Positions 18,672-36,000 of a stretch of DNA of 64,000 nt are shown here, piece after piece. Below the pieces are notes generated by a model. The model did no database searches. It was not told the DNA's origin and saw nothing but the letters and a program-made list of their open reading frames with translations. Source of the DNA: Paracyclopina nana. Lineage: Eukaryota; Arthropoda; Copepoda; Cyclopoida; Cyclopettidae. The stretch lies in NCBI GenBank assembly GCA_019096065.1, contig JAGUCH010000003.1, forward strand, positions 2,170,001 through 2,234,000, read 5' to 3'. Within the stretch, counting starts at the first letter, position 1; each line of letters begins with the position of its first letter. A program made the translations under genes and the position numbers.

Positions 18672-19349
18672 TCACTCTACCGAAAAATTGACGGAAGTTT
18701 TGCCATTCCAGTTGATACTGTAATCTTTGACAATGGTATAATGAAAGTAGTATTCGGCAGTGGGCGGAGCGGAGGGCGGAGGCGTCCAAAAAAGGTCAGT
18801 TGCATCCTTGGGCTCTGAGTTTGTATGGGTAACTGTAGACTCTGGAGCATTCTCGTCACAAAGCAAGTGCTGAGCTGGGGAATTCTTCTGCAAGACAAAA
18901 ACGCCCGCAGGCTCGTCATTGCTCAAATATCTGCCTTGCACCAGGAATCCCATGAATTTCTCTCCGGCGTGGTTTCTCTTTGGTTTTATCTGGAAAAAAG
19001 CCGATTGTTCCCTGAATTGCCATACATGCACAGTACGGTGTAGAATATTTAAATGAATGCTTCATTAGATATTTTATTGCACAACTTTCCATAATTGGGA
19101 GATTCCCTGTATTACCGTGAGTTTAAGTTCCTTCCCCTTTGGAAGGCTAGCCACAACTTTTCCGCCTTGAAACGAGCTCGGGAAAGTTAGGTCAAATAAA
19201 AGTTCAGTATCTTCTTGAGCATTTTCATGCTGGGGAATAAAATGAGCACAAGCCTCTTCTGGAGCTCCATTCGAGTGAGCCTTGATTTGTGGAGAAACAA
19301 CTCCTAGGAGAACAACTATGACGTGCACACTCAATATTACTCTGACCAT
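18672..19349 (-). CDS. Secreted Reeler-domain defence protein
   Basis: Two exons on the minus strand: 19349-19116 and 18989-18672 (TGA), joined in phase 0 across a 126-bp intron, giving 183 residues. Residues 1-24 are a signal peptide (hydrophobic VILSVHVIVVLLGVV). The mature part begins with the Reeler pattern NGAPEEAC and continues with GEKFMGFLVQGRYL, a Cys near LLCDENAPESTVTHTN, and a DLFWTPPP strand. It resembles the single-domain defence proteins of insects (l(2)34Fc/Noduler type), secreted haemolymph proteins linked to antibacterial responses. A poly(A) signal is at 18648-18653. It lies head-to-tail behind RPB6, with about 270 bp for its promoter. Confidence 0.8.
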
Positions 19350-19617
19350 CGTGGTTCCAATTTCGAAACTGAAACCCTTGATGACCTAAAACTTGCCATT
19401 TTATACAGGCGTCACGGTGAGAAATCTCGGCTGAATCCTTGATCCCTCCAACGACTTTTTCTCAAAACGAGGTTATTCCGCCCAGTGTGCAGTGACTATT
19501 TACAAGTGGTCACGGCAATCCGGTGCACTCGTACTTGAAAAAAGTAGAAACCAGTCCAGAAAAAGAGAAAGAGGAAACGCTCAATCAAAGAAATACTTTA
19601 ATTCCCAACAAAAGTAC

Positions 19618-19623
19618 TTTATT
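19618..19623 (-). promoter_or_regulatory. Poly(A) signal overlapping the RPB6 stop codon
   Basis: On the minus strand the stop TAA is the start of TAATAAAG, so AATAAA shares two bases with the stop codon. This implies a 3' UTR of only about 15-35 nt. Confidence 0.65.
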
Positions 19624-20011
19624 ACATGTCAATAATGATGAGCTCATCGATGCCCCAATCCTCATAACTGCCATCAGGTAAGTATCTTCGAATTATGATG
19701 GGGATTTTCCTCTGCTTCAGCTCCTTCATTGCAATCTGAAGAGGATCAGTTTCTCCCTCCAATTCCACCATCACTGGAGCACACATGGCGATTTGAAGTG
19801 CACGTGTACCCAACACTCGAGCACGTTCGTATTTGGTCATATAAGGTGTGGTCGTCCTCACAGCGGCCTTCTTGCCGTCGCCGTCTTCAGCTGGCAAAAT
19901 GTCTATTTGTTCGTCACCAGCCTCGGCGGCCTCGAGGTCGTCGTTCAAGTCCTCAGGCTCGTCGGCCTCCTGGAACTCATCCTCGTAATCATTGTCCTCG
20001 TAGTCAGACAT
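19622..20011 (-). CDS. RPB6: RPB6/RPABC2, shared subunit of RNA polymerases I, II and III
   Basis: Single coding exon of 129 residues, the normal length for the family. The acidic N-terminal half ([19 protein letters not shown]) leads to the conserved core [23 protein letters not shown], then the assembly helices and a C-terminal beta segment ([21 protein letters not shown]). RPB6 helps fix the clamp and assemble the polymerase in the nucleus. The ATG is preceded by a splice-acceptor-like CCTTCTAG, so a 5' UTR intron directly before the start is likely. Its poly(A) signal AATAAA (19618-19623) overlaps the TAA stop. Confidence 0.97.
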   Translation of the reverse strand: MSDYEDNDYEDEFQEADEPEDLNDDLEAAEAGDEQIDILPAEDGDGKKAAVRTTTPYMTKYERARVLGTRALQIAMCAPVMVELEGETDPLQIAMKELKQRKIPIIIRRYLPDGSYEDWGIDELIIIDM

Positions 20012-20402
20012 GGCTAGAAGGAAAAGAGGGAAACGTTAGAACCAAAAAAAGTGAATTTTTGCCATTATTGAATCATCATCAACCTGATGATATGCGAGGT
20101 GTATTTCAAATTATTCTCGGGTGCACATTTCAGAGCCAAAATGGAGCTGTAGAAGCAAACCTGCATCAAGGCCGGCCTTTTTTGCATCACTGGAGCACAA
20201 CAGCTTATAACTTCATCGATTGGTTCAACGCCGTTTCAGTTTGGCTCGAAAAGGCACCCGTAAATACAACTAGTGGTATGTAGAAGAAGATTTGGATGTC
20301 ACTCTCATATATTAGTAGTCTCTGGAAGTGCGCCACACACTCATAATAAAAGTCTTAGCAATGTTCTCAAGCAAGTCAGTCACAAAATGCACTACTGATG
20401 AT

Positions 20403-22835
<2,433 letters not shown>

Positions 22836-23812
22836 TTTTTCGCGCACTCAATTCTGAGCCTAGCTGAAACGAAGATGTTGAATTGCGGAGAATGATGCCC
22901 AGAAACTAGGTGGACTACTTACAGATTCGCTAAGAAGATGAAGACTACTTCATCGAGCACAAATGGAACTATGATCGTCCAAGTCTTGCTGTTCGGCACA
23001 AAATTTGTTGATAATCAACAACACTAGAGTCGAGAGAGGTTTTCCGCGGAATAAACGCTTGCCGAAAAAACTCGCCAAAACAACGTGCTTTCCAGCCAAT
23101 CATAAGCGAAAAGCGCCGCTTAATGGAAAATACGTGCGTGCAAACAAACTGCGCGCAACTCTGCGTGCTCGGCAGGTGCGGCAGAAAAAACCGAAAAAGG
23201 GCGACGAGAAAAATATCCAATATCGTATAAAAAATTTTTTAATACTTACGAATTGTTCAGAATAATTCTTGATTAAAGTCATTACGTTCATAATATTTTT
23301 CAGGAGCAATTTTTAAGGGCGACCCGAAAACGGACTTGTTCGCATAATTTCTCCATTTACGTGAGAATTTTTTTTTGCTGTGAAAGTAGCTGGGGTCAAT
23401 TGTCAACGAGTTGCACTCTTGGATTTATTCATTGGTGAATATTGATTCGTCTAGAGGATCTGTGGAGGATTTGCTAAAATAGAACCCATAAAATCACCGG
23501 TGTGAAACGAAAGAAACTGCGTTAAGGCACACAACAACCTACAATGCGAAAAAGCAATAAAATTACCACAAGAAATATTGCGAGTCGCACATGCAAAAAA
23601 AAACATTTAGCAAGAGAAAATGGAGAAAAAAGTTATTAAAATAAGCTTCTCCTCCGAATACGTCGCTACCAGATGCGAGTTTAATTCGCCGAGAAAATCG
23701 CCAGCTCCGCCTTCTCTGTCAACTTGAGCAACAGTCTGCTGAAAACCACCAAACAAACCAGGAAAATTAGAACTTATCTCTTTGAAGAATGATCTAGGGG
23801 AAATTGATCGCA
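22836..23812. promoter_or_regulatory. Divergent intergenic region, PAP(-)/SEFIR receptor(+)
   Basis: A 977-bp stretch between two start codons pointing away from each other. It should hold both promoters and 5' UTRs. Overlapping short ORFs near 23000-23300 occur on both strands and look like chance. I see no clear TATA box. Confidence 0.5.
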
Positions 23813-26636
23813 ATGGCGACATCACAGTTGCAAGCAATCCTCCTCATCTCGTTTCTGTTAATGGCTGTAGACTCCTCAATCACACGAAGACCGCGAAATT
23901 GCTGCAGATACTCCACCCTGTCCAGCTCAAAATCCACAGCCAATTGTCCCAGCCCAAAGTCTTGCTCAGTGCAGACTTACAGCGTACCTGACGCCGAAGT
24001 CATCTATCCCGGCCTTGAGCGATGTTCCGTTCAAGTGGACAACAAGGCGGAAAAGAAGGACGTCGAGGACAACTCTGACTGTGCCAACGAGGACTTCTCG
24101 TCTGATATCACGCTGACGGATCAAATCCTGGTTAATGCGTATCTGTTGGACCTTGAGACCAACTACTTGGACATTTATGGCTTAGAACTCGCAATTCCCT
24201 ACGACAAGCCATGGTCAAAGGCGAGATTCAGGTGGACGAACAAGCAAGGCTGCTCAGAGTGCACACCTAGGTGCGTGCATATCGAAAGAAACGGAGCCAT
24301 TTCAGCTCCAGAATCGAAGGAGTTCTTGCATTACGACTGCGAAATAGGGCTGTATCACACCTTGGGAGGACATGCAGTTCCCACCTATGGCCACACATAC
24401 GGATTGGACGTTTGCTTAGATGATGCTTGCAGCTCTTACCTAGTCATGGTTCCAGACTCTGCAGATTTGAAAGGCTTAGATAGAGAAGATGGCTTGGTCT
24501 TAATCGAGGCTTTGCCCCTCGTTAAAAGTGGATATTTAACCATGCACTTTCCTCCAGGTAAAAAGCCCTACATTATTTGATGAATCCATAACTTAAGTAC
24601 TTTTACTTCGTAGAAATGGCGGGTAAAAACATATCTGTCAAGATACAGACTGTAGCCAATGACACTAAGGACGGCTTTGAAGTTTTTGGCAACACCAATG
24701 ACCAAGGCCTATTTGGAAAATTCATTGGAATGCAACTGTCCCCTAGGGTTCAGTACTCGATCTTCTTTCAAGAACAGCTCGCTGACAGCAACAGCTCTTG
24801 GATAAAAGTGGCTGAATTCAAAACAGGCTCCAAAGACTCGACTGTCTTTGGAATTGTCTTGTTTGTCATCTTCGTTTTGTTGCTTATCCTGATGGCCTTT
24901 GGTATCTTCAAGAGGTATAAGCACATTCAAGAAACTCACCAGGTCCACCCAAATAGGCTTTTGGAATCCGGCAGAATCAAGCCTAGAAATGTTCTCATCA
25001 TCTCTAACGTGGACAACAGGCACCACATTGACGTGATTTTGGCTTTTAGCCGATACCTCAAAGCCCACTGCGCAATTGGAGAAGTTTTCTTCGCACTTGA
25101 TCCGCATACTGGAATCACTTCTCAGGTATCCTCGAAAGGTTAACGTGACTATCATGTACAGAAAAATGACTAAAAACTAGAAGGAGCACAGATATCTTCT
25201 TGCATTATCCATAATGGACTTCTGGACGTTATTAGATGGAACATGCTAAAAGTTTCATTTTATAATTGGGTCTCTATGTATGTTTTTCTTTTAGTTTGAT
25301 TACAAGGAAAAATATTAGCCATCGCTTATGCTGAAGTTGTTATCAACGAGCTTTTATTATTATTGCTGCTCAGAATCCGATTATCCTATTATTTTAGGAG
25401 TCGCACGATCCCTGGAAATGGGCCCAAGAAACTGCCGACATGATAGCCAAGGACAATGGATTTCTTATTTTTGTGGCTGGCCCTCCAGCTGGCATGGGAT
25501 TGGCTATTTATAAGGATCTGCCCAACAATCAAGCCTTCGTCGGGACCGCCCATCTCAAAACGCTCGCTGAGGGCAATAGGCTTGCTGTCGTGCATCTTCC
25601 CTATTCGGACCCTGAAACCGTACCCGTTGTCGTGCCCGTGCATATTCGCACCGAGGCCTATGACCTCCCAAGAGAAATGAACGCGTTCCTTTGCCAGTTG
25701 CTCGAAGTCAAGATGAGGGAGCTCTTTCCGTTTGTCCCACTTCCCATAGTGAGGCCAAAGGTACACAGCTTTCAAATTTACGTATTCTTTTCCTACTCTG
25801 TTTGGAAAATATCAGTTGTAATTTGATGTAAGTGCGGCAAAAAGTACTTTCAAAAGTACATTGCTGTTCCGCTATTAAACGTACTTCCATCAAAGGCTAT
25901 TAAATGTCTTTGTTTCTACTTGCCTCAAAGGTTAGCGATTTTAACACCTATTTTTGGTGAGGAACGGAGCCAATAAAAGGTCTTTTTTAATAAACGAAGG
26001 GCGTAGCAAAATTTGTAAAGCCAAAGCATATTTGTCCAGATATTGGGTGCGGATTAGAGAGTTATTTGCTCTAATACCTAATGATATTTTATTTTCATCA
26101 ACGTTTCATTAAGCAAATTGGCTACCTGCTATCAATGTTTCATAAAAGCCGTGGGATGATAAGTGTTGCGTAGGCTTCAATTCAGCAATCATATTAAGGA
26201 TCGCTGCTTCAGTGACTTTTGTGGTTTGAATAAAAACCTAATAAAAATTATGATTTCTCCTAAAATTACACTTCAATTGCAGATCCTTCCCCATGATTTG
26301 CCGTTGTACAAAGGAGGTCAAGAACTCGTGTCAGATATTGAAAACTTGACTACAAAGGTTGAACGATACAAGGCTGAGCAGAAGCAGCTTCTTGCTAATG
26401 GTGGGATTGGAACTATGACCAGAACTGAGGATTCTCTGGTACCTCCACCGACAGCTTCAGAAAAGCGCTTACTACTCACTCCTTCTAGAAAGCCAATTAA
26501 TATTTTCTCATCTTCTGCATCTGGTACTGAAAATCAGCAGCTACCGGACAACGGCGTCAAAGTCAACATTGAAGCTGACATACTCAGCTTGGACAATCCC
26601 AACAGGGATAAATCTGTTAACTTGGACATTCAGTGA
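23813..26636 (+). CDS. Single-pass receptor with SEFIR domain (IL-17-receptor-like)
   Basis: Four exons, 23813-24557, 24614-25125, 25398-25760 and 26283-26636, join in phase to 657 residues. Residues 1-22 are a signal peptide. Residues about 25-320 are a Cys-containing extracellular region with two fibronectin-like stretches. Residues 326-347 (VFGIVLFVIFVLLLILMAFGIF without a charged residue) form the membrane helix. Residues about 373-540 resemble a SEFIR domain: PRNVLIISNVDNRHHIDV, then FSRYLKAHCAIGEVFFALD, then WAQETADMIAKDNGFLIFVAG. The tail is Ser/Asn-rich. IL-17 receptors pair SEFIR domains with Act1-type adaptors to activate NF-kB, and an arthropod member would be an immune or cytokine-like receptor. 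Ligand and sub-family cannot be read from the sequence. Confidence 0.75.
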
Positions 26637-27217
26637 ACTATGGACATGCTCAAAAAAGTCAATTGTCTCCTAGGCTGCTATATGATTGAGGTCTGTCCGA
26701 GAAAAGCAATGTGCGGCTATCTTATGGTTTAAGAGAGCCAATTCTTTGGAGCTGAATTCAAAGAGATTGGTTTGATGCTTTCAATTATGATTTCCATACT
26801 GATTTCTCAATATGAGTAAAGCTGATTAGTTTATATCGTAAGTTATATTACATTTGTTTATAAGGTACCTTAATCATTAAGGCATGTTCTTATCATAAGC
26901 ATTTTATAGTGAAACGAATAATTTGTAGAGTACAGCTTTAAAGAAGTGTACATTGTTTGTCCCTCCCCTTTTAGTAACGAAAAATGCCGCAATGAGACCG
27001 GCACATGTAAGAAGTCTAGTGAAATCAATTCTGTCATGTCAATCAACTATTTTGAGAAGATGCTTATAATTTCCATGTTATTGTTGTCACTTAGTAAATA
27101 GTACTATATATATATTCTATGGATCTTAACATTAAAGACACTTAGTACATACTAGCTGCACTACTCAAAAGTATGAACACTAATTTGTATAATTGTTTTA
27201 GGTAAATAAAAAACGAA
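26637..27217. other. Receptor 3' UTR and SRBD1 upstream region
   Basis: AT-rich sequence without ORFs. ATTAAA near 27131 is a possible poly(A) signal for the receptor gene. A splice acceptor (TTTTAG at 27196-27201) 16 nt before the next ATG suggests a 5' UTR intron for the SRBD1-type gene. Confidence 0.45.
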
Positions 27218-30154
27218 ATGTCAAAAAGGCCTCTTGGAAAGCAGTACGGAGAAAACCAAAAGAAGCGGTTGAAAGTTCAAGACGAAGTTCATGTAAGACT
27301 TTTTCGCATAAAACTTTTTTTCGCAGAAAAAAAGCCTTGGTAGATAATCTGGATTAAAAAACTGAATTTTCTAATATAGGAACCCGAGCAAGAATTGAGG
27401 AAGCAAATATGGCCACTTTTTGATCAAGGCCACACAATTCCTTTCTTGGCTCGATATAGAAAGGAGCAAATTGGATATGTGTCTGCGGACAAATTGAGGC
27501 ATTTTTACGAGGACTATGAGGAGTACAAGTAAGGCTTTCACTAATGCCAAAATTGAAGTAGCTAAAAAAATCAGTTTGAGTTTTTTTAACGTAACTTTTT
27601 AAAGTCTTCGAATCAACGATTGTCTTTTAAAATCTTATAAACAATGTACTGAAATTAAATAATTGGCCTAAAAAAGTTCGAACCTTTTTTGTCTTAAAAA
27701 ATTGGGTACTTATTCACTTGGCTTGATAAATTTAATTGCCCAATTAGCTTAAGAACGTTCCTTCGAAATCATTATTGTTTTTAGGCAAGTTCAATCAAAA
27801 GCACAGAAGCTAGTTGAGAAAGTCTCAAAAATTGGTCGACTTAACAAAGAGCTCAAGAAATGCATTGAATCTGCAAAAACGCTGGAGGAAATTGAAAGCC
27901 TGGCTGCTCCATTCAAATCCACATCAAAACTGAGCAATGTCAACAAAGCGCGGCAGATGATTGGCTTAGAGGCAGCTGCTCAGCTGTGGCGAGAGAACAA
28001 GCCAATCAACGTGCAGCTCTTAGCCAGTCAAAACAAGGGCGCCAAAATTCAAACTATAGAAGAGAACCTCAACTATTTAGTTGCTGACATGATGCTACAT
28101 GACTTCCAGGTCAACCAGTTTATCACCGAAAAGTTGGCCAATGATGCTAGAGTCACGATTGAAGCTAAGGCTACAAGCAGTTGCGACAAGAAGAAGAGTG
28201 CTTTCCAAAACTACCATGACTTCCAGAGCTCCATTTTTCGCGTGAAATCTCATCAGATATTGGCCATTAACCGAGGGGAGAAGAAGAAAGAATTGAGGGT
28301 GAAGGTAAACCTACCGGATGTCATTCACAGTGAGTTGGAGAGCTTCTGTTCTAGACACTTTTCAAATGCTGAAAGTACGAGGTTGAAATCAGCTCTCCAA
28401 GAGGCTTACGGAAGACTGGTTAAGCCAATGCTGCAAAGGAGGATCAGGTCCCGTTTGACCAAGAAAGCTGAGCTGGAATCTCTCGATGTGTTCGCAGACA
28501 ACTTGAGGCAACTCTTACTGACACCACCCTGCAGAAACTCGGTGATCATGGGCCTAGATCCTGGTTTCAAGCACGGCTGCAAAATGGCAGTGATTGATGC
28601 TCAAACGCAAGTGCTTCAAACTGGTGTGATTTTTCCAACCTTTCAAGGATCTCTAAATGCCAAGGTACACATAAGCACGACTTTTTCAGGAGTTCTATCA
28701 GTAATTGTGTTAGAGAAAATGCTAAATTCATTAGTGAGGATAATTTTAGTTGCTATGGTAAATGTCAGAAAGGAATTGCTTTCTCATAACAAAGTTCACC
28801 TCTCGCATAATCGCACTTCAAAGACAGACATGTTATGAAACTTTTGATGCCTGGAGCCAATAACCTGCTTGATATTATGTACTATATGCCAAATTTTTCA
28901 GGATGAACAACTTTTGATCAAAAGTGTGCGCAAGTTCAATGTTGACATTATTGGTATTGGCAACGGCACTGGAAGCACACAGATACAAAAAGCAGTCGGT
29001 GCTCTCATTGCTGGCCACAAGTTTGGTGGCAAAGTTGTCAAATTCACCATTGTGAATGAAGATGGAGCCTCCATTTACAGCTGTTCTCCCAGTGCAGCCG
29101 CGGAGTTCCCCAATATGGATCCGAATATCATAAGTGCCATTTCCATAGCGAGAAGATTGCAGGATCCGCTGAGTGAATACGTCAAAATAGGCCCCAGCCA
29201 TTTGGGTGAGAGCCAATTAAACGTGCCACTAATGCATTTATAATCGAGCTTTCACATTTATGCTGCAGGAGTTGGAATGTATCAGCATGATGTATCTGAG
29301 GCAAAGTTGGCCAAAACCTTGGATGCAATTGTCACGGAATGTGTAAGCTTTGTAGGCGAGTATTGACGTCTTTTTGTCTCCCTGCGTGAGGAAACATGGA
29401 CACTTTTTGTATCTTCTAGGTGTTGATCTGAATGTTGCACCAAGTTTTTTGCTGCGTCATGTAAGTGGGATCAACGCTGCTGCAGCCCAGAAAATCATCG
29501 AATGGAGGGACAAACATGGGGCATTCTCTTCACGTTCGCAGCTCCTCAAAGTTAAAGGGATTGGTGCCAAGACATTTGAGCAGTGTGCTGGCTTTGTCCG
29601 AATTTCGCACAAACAAGGCCATAAAGATTGGTGAACTTCACTTTAGCATGGAAACATAATGGAAAGTTATTGGACTTTTTTCGCATTTCAGGAATCCTTT
29701 GGATGCAACTCTCATTCACCCAGAGTCTTATGGCAAAGCAGAACAACTGCTAAAAGCAGAGGGCTTCTCCTTGGAGGACATTGGATCACCAGAGTTGATG
29801 GCACACTTTGAAAAAAAATTATCCTCTGCTAGGAACGATGTGATGTGCGAAGCTCTCATCATGAACCCATTTTCTGACGTGAGAGATTTCCAGAAGGGCT
29901 GCAAAGTTCTGCTCCAAACTGGATTGGGCTCGGTGAATGATCTGCAAATTGGTCAAGCGTTGCAAGGCTGTGTGAAAAATGTGACTCATTTCGGAGCTTT
30001 CGTCGATATTGGCGTGGGACGAGATGGATTGCTACACAGTAGTCAATTTTCAGGAGGAGATGCCATCAAATTAGGCCAAGTCCTGGATGTGACGATTCAT
30101 AGCCTCGATTTGTCTCTGGGGCGAATCGGCCTGAGACTTGCCAAAAAGCGCTGA
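27218..30154 (+). CDS. SRBD1: Tex/SRBD1-type S1 RNA-binding protein
   Basis: Seven exons: 27218-27292, 27380-27528, 27785-28664, 28902-29205, 29269-29355, 29420-29630 and 29692-30154, totalling 722 residues with all phases consistent. The order is that of bacterial Tex and animal SRBD1. A helical N-terminal part has [13 protein letters not shown], where Tex has the same phrase. A YqgF/RNase-H-like domain starts at about residue 330 ([17 protein letters not shown]). Helix-hairpin-helix motifs are at about 500-560 ([32 protein letters not shown]), then [13 protein letters not shown], and a C-terminal S1 domain is at about 655-720 ([19 protein letters not shown]). Tex binds nucleic acid in transcription; the role of SRBD1 in animals is poorly defined. 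The intron after exon 5 has a GC donor. A poly(A) signal lies at 30260-30265. Confidence 0.93.
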
Positions 30155-30259
30155 AAAAAGAAATCCAATTTTGACCGTAAAAATCTCAATATCTTTAAAT
30201 CCAGGCCCGATGATGCCCAAGAGAAATCTTTGAAAATCCTCATTATGTGTGATGCCGTG

Positions 30260-30265
30260 AATAAA
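30260..30265 (+). promoter_or_regulatory. Poly(A) signal of SRBD1-type gene
   Basis: AATAAA 106 nt after the stop, inside the 153-bp gap before the convergent potassium-channel gene. Confidence 0.6.
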
Positions 30266-30307
30266 GAAGCTCTGAATAGATTTACTGCATTTTTTGAGTG
30301 GGTAAAT

Positions 30308-33025
<2,718 letters not shown>

Positions 33026-36000
33026 TTAGTGCTCATTTTTGCGGCTGGTTTCACTTTCAATAGTTGAAAGGTTAATTTGGATTTTTTTGCTTTCCTCAAC
33101 AGCTCTAGAGTTACATAATGCCCACTTCACTTTTTTGGCTAATAATAACTTACATTTAAAGTGCATTTGGCTATGTGTGTTTGTGCCTCCAGCAGCCTCG
33201 AGAGCGTACTGAAAGCTGCTGGCACGATAGCAAAGCGAATACAGAGAGTCTAAGGGCTTTTGATGACGGCGGCTTGGGCGATTTTCGATCCACTGCCCAT
33301 TGAGCGCTTGGAAGAAGTGGAGCAACAGCAGAGAAAGCATCCCAGCTATGAAAGTCGAGCCTTTTTTCTGGCAAAAGCTTTCTTCTCGTCGCATACAGAT
33401 TGTCCAGGCATTTCGCTCGCACGATAAAAACACAGGGGCTGTGAGCCTCATTGTGCAACAAATGCGGCTGGACCTTCTTGAACAATGTTTGCTACATAGC
33501 CTATTTGATTGCTTCCTTTGTTATCCCTTGCAAGATGGGGCATTTTTTCTCACTTTTGAAGAGCAGTTTGTGGATTAAGTGCTGCTGGCGAGCATTATAT
33601 CACCTAATGATAGAAATTGGAGACTAATTGACCTGTAATGACCTTTTGGTTAAGGGAAAGCAGATTTTTGCTCTAGTTTTCAAATAGGCCAATTTGTAGC
33701 ATCATCATTGTGGAAGAGGAGCTTTTCTTCATTAGTTGCCGCGTGTTTTCTTCTCTTTGATTTGATGATTCGGCTAGGCCAACAATAATATGTAATATGT
33801 ATGTGACACTGCGCAGATCATGACCTCGGATCATTCCTCATACACACACATATGCCAAGTCAACAAAACAAAGTGAAAGTCATGCTTCTGCTGCTGGTGG
33901 AGCTTTTCATCAGCAGTATCACTCCCACTTTTATGGCATTATTTTACGGGCTCACTACTGCTGCTGCCCACTCACTCATCCTAAATAAAGAGCTGGGTCG
34001 TAGTGAAAGGCAGCTAAAAATAGAAATTGCACTTTGTCAGAAAAAAGGCAACTATTGCTCCTTTTGGGCTCGCCCTTTCACAAAAGCTTCCCATGTACAT
34101 AATGGAAAACTGGATTTTTTGCTGATCTACTTGATACAAAGGACCATTTTTATTGATAAGGAAAAGTTTATCAAGAGTTTTGCTGAAGCAGTATTTTCTT
34201 AGCAATGCGAGGAAAGGCGACGATGAAAGCAAAAGATTGTTTATGTTTTATTCAGCACTTGAGGGAAAAGAAGTCAAACGAGAGTCATTTGTCTGGAGAA
34301 TTGTCCCAGGTCGAGTGGCAGCATCAGAGGAGACTTTTGCCTCGAACTCGCACTTGAGGATATGCCTGCAAAATATAAGGGAGGAAAATATAAGGCTCGC
34401 ATTTTTGAAGCAGTCACATATCTACTTAATGTGGAAAGTAATTCCGCGTAAATGAGAGCCGCAAAGTGACATTTACTGTTTCTAAAATAAAGTAAAAACG
34501 GCTTGCTTTCAAGTATACCATTATTAAAAATGCTTTCCTGAAATGAAGCTTTTTGCATCATTATTGGTGTGAGTTTCAGTTTGGAGCATGCTACCTTTAG
34601 TTGCCGTTGAAAAAAAGAGTATTTTATTGGTTTCAAGTAAACCATTTCCATAGCTGTGACATGAGCAATTTTCCAATCAGACGAGCCACTTCGTAAGACA
34701 AAAAATGTGGGTGCCTTTTACAAGATCAAATTTTATTGCAGTATGTGGCAAAAATATCGTCATTTCTCTTTTTTTGCAAGCTCGTTCAACTTCAAATTGA
34801 AGGCAAACAAAAATTATAGGAGTATTCCCATAAAAAAAAAATTGGTGCGCAAATTTGGGCTCCATTTGTGTAGTGAGACTTGTTGGAAAAAATCGTACAG
34901 GAGCCAAAAATGTATCCAAAAGAAATGAATTCCGCTAGCTTATCTTTAAAGTTATAACCATTGCATTGAGATCCATAGAAGGCTTAGCATTTGATTTAGA
35001 ATTGAAATTAAAGAATGTTACCTGAGGAGTTTGTGTTCATCGAGTCCACGCCCGAGTCGTGGCTGTGGTTGATCACAGATTCCTTGAGAAATCTCCTCCC
35101 ATTCAACTCGCCAACGATGGATGAAGGTGAAGACGGTAAAATCGAAGCCTTTTTCTTGGTGGCGGCCAAAGCTGAAAACGTGAAAACTGCTGTTTAAAAA
35201 AGGAAAGCGCTCAATTCTCGGGATATTGTAGCTGCAAATCTTCCTTGATTTTATGGTCTAGAGAACTCTGAGCCACAAGGCAAAGAAATGGTTCTCGTGA
35301 GAAAACTGTGTTATTTGAGTTGACAATTTGTCCAAGGCACGCAGAATTGTTCAGTTTAAATTCAGCGCCGAATTTCGCGTCAGCTGTTGGCCCAGGCTGG
35401 ACGGCCAACAGGGCGGGTTGGGCAGCAGCGAAAGTTAGAGAGCGCTCCCTAGCGGAAAAAGTGTGCTAAGATGCACGCTGCAGCTACGCTCGACTGATTT
35501 ATGCAAAGGCTTCTTTGATGTAACATGATTAAGGCAGCCACGATGTAACTCAAGAAATTCCTTGCCAAATATCTTCCACAGCCCGAGCTGCCCGTTTTGA
35601 TTACCTAGATGGCTTTCAGGATCCTTTGAAGGCCAATCTATGAGGCCATAATGTGTGGTCTTCAGGTTGTTGTACGTCTTCCTTCCTAGCGCAGATGCAG
35701 TTTCCAAATTGTTGAGCCTGGTGAAATCAGCGCTCTTCAGATGGTTGGGCAATATTGTGGTTGAGGCTGTGTCAGAGACACAAGAGCCAGTGTCACTCCA
35801 GCAGTATTGTTGGCCTGCGAGGAAAATGGAAAAAGTCCCTTTTAAGAAGGTAACAATAAACACTCCCTGGAGGCTAAATGAAAGCTCATCAAGGATGCAT
35901 CTAGCAGTGCTTCAAAGAGGAATGCGACGCCAGAGCTTGGCTTCTCAAAGAGTGGCCCTAAATTGACTTGGGAATGGAACGTACTTGCACACTTTTATAT

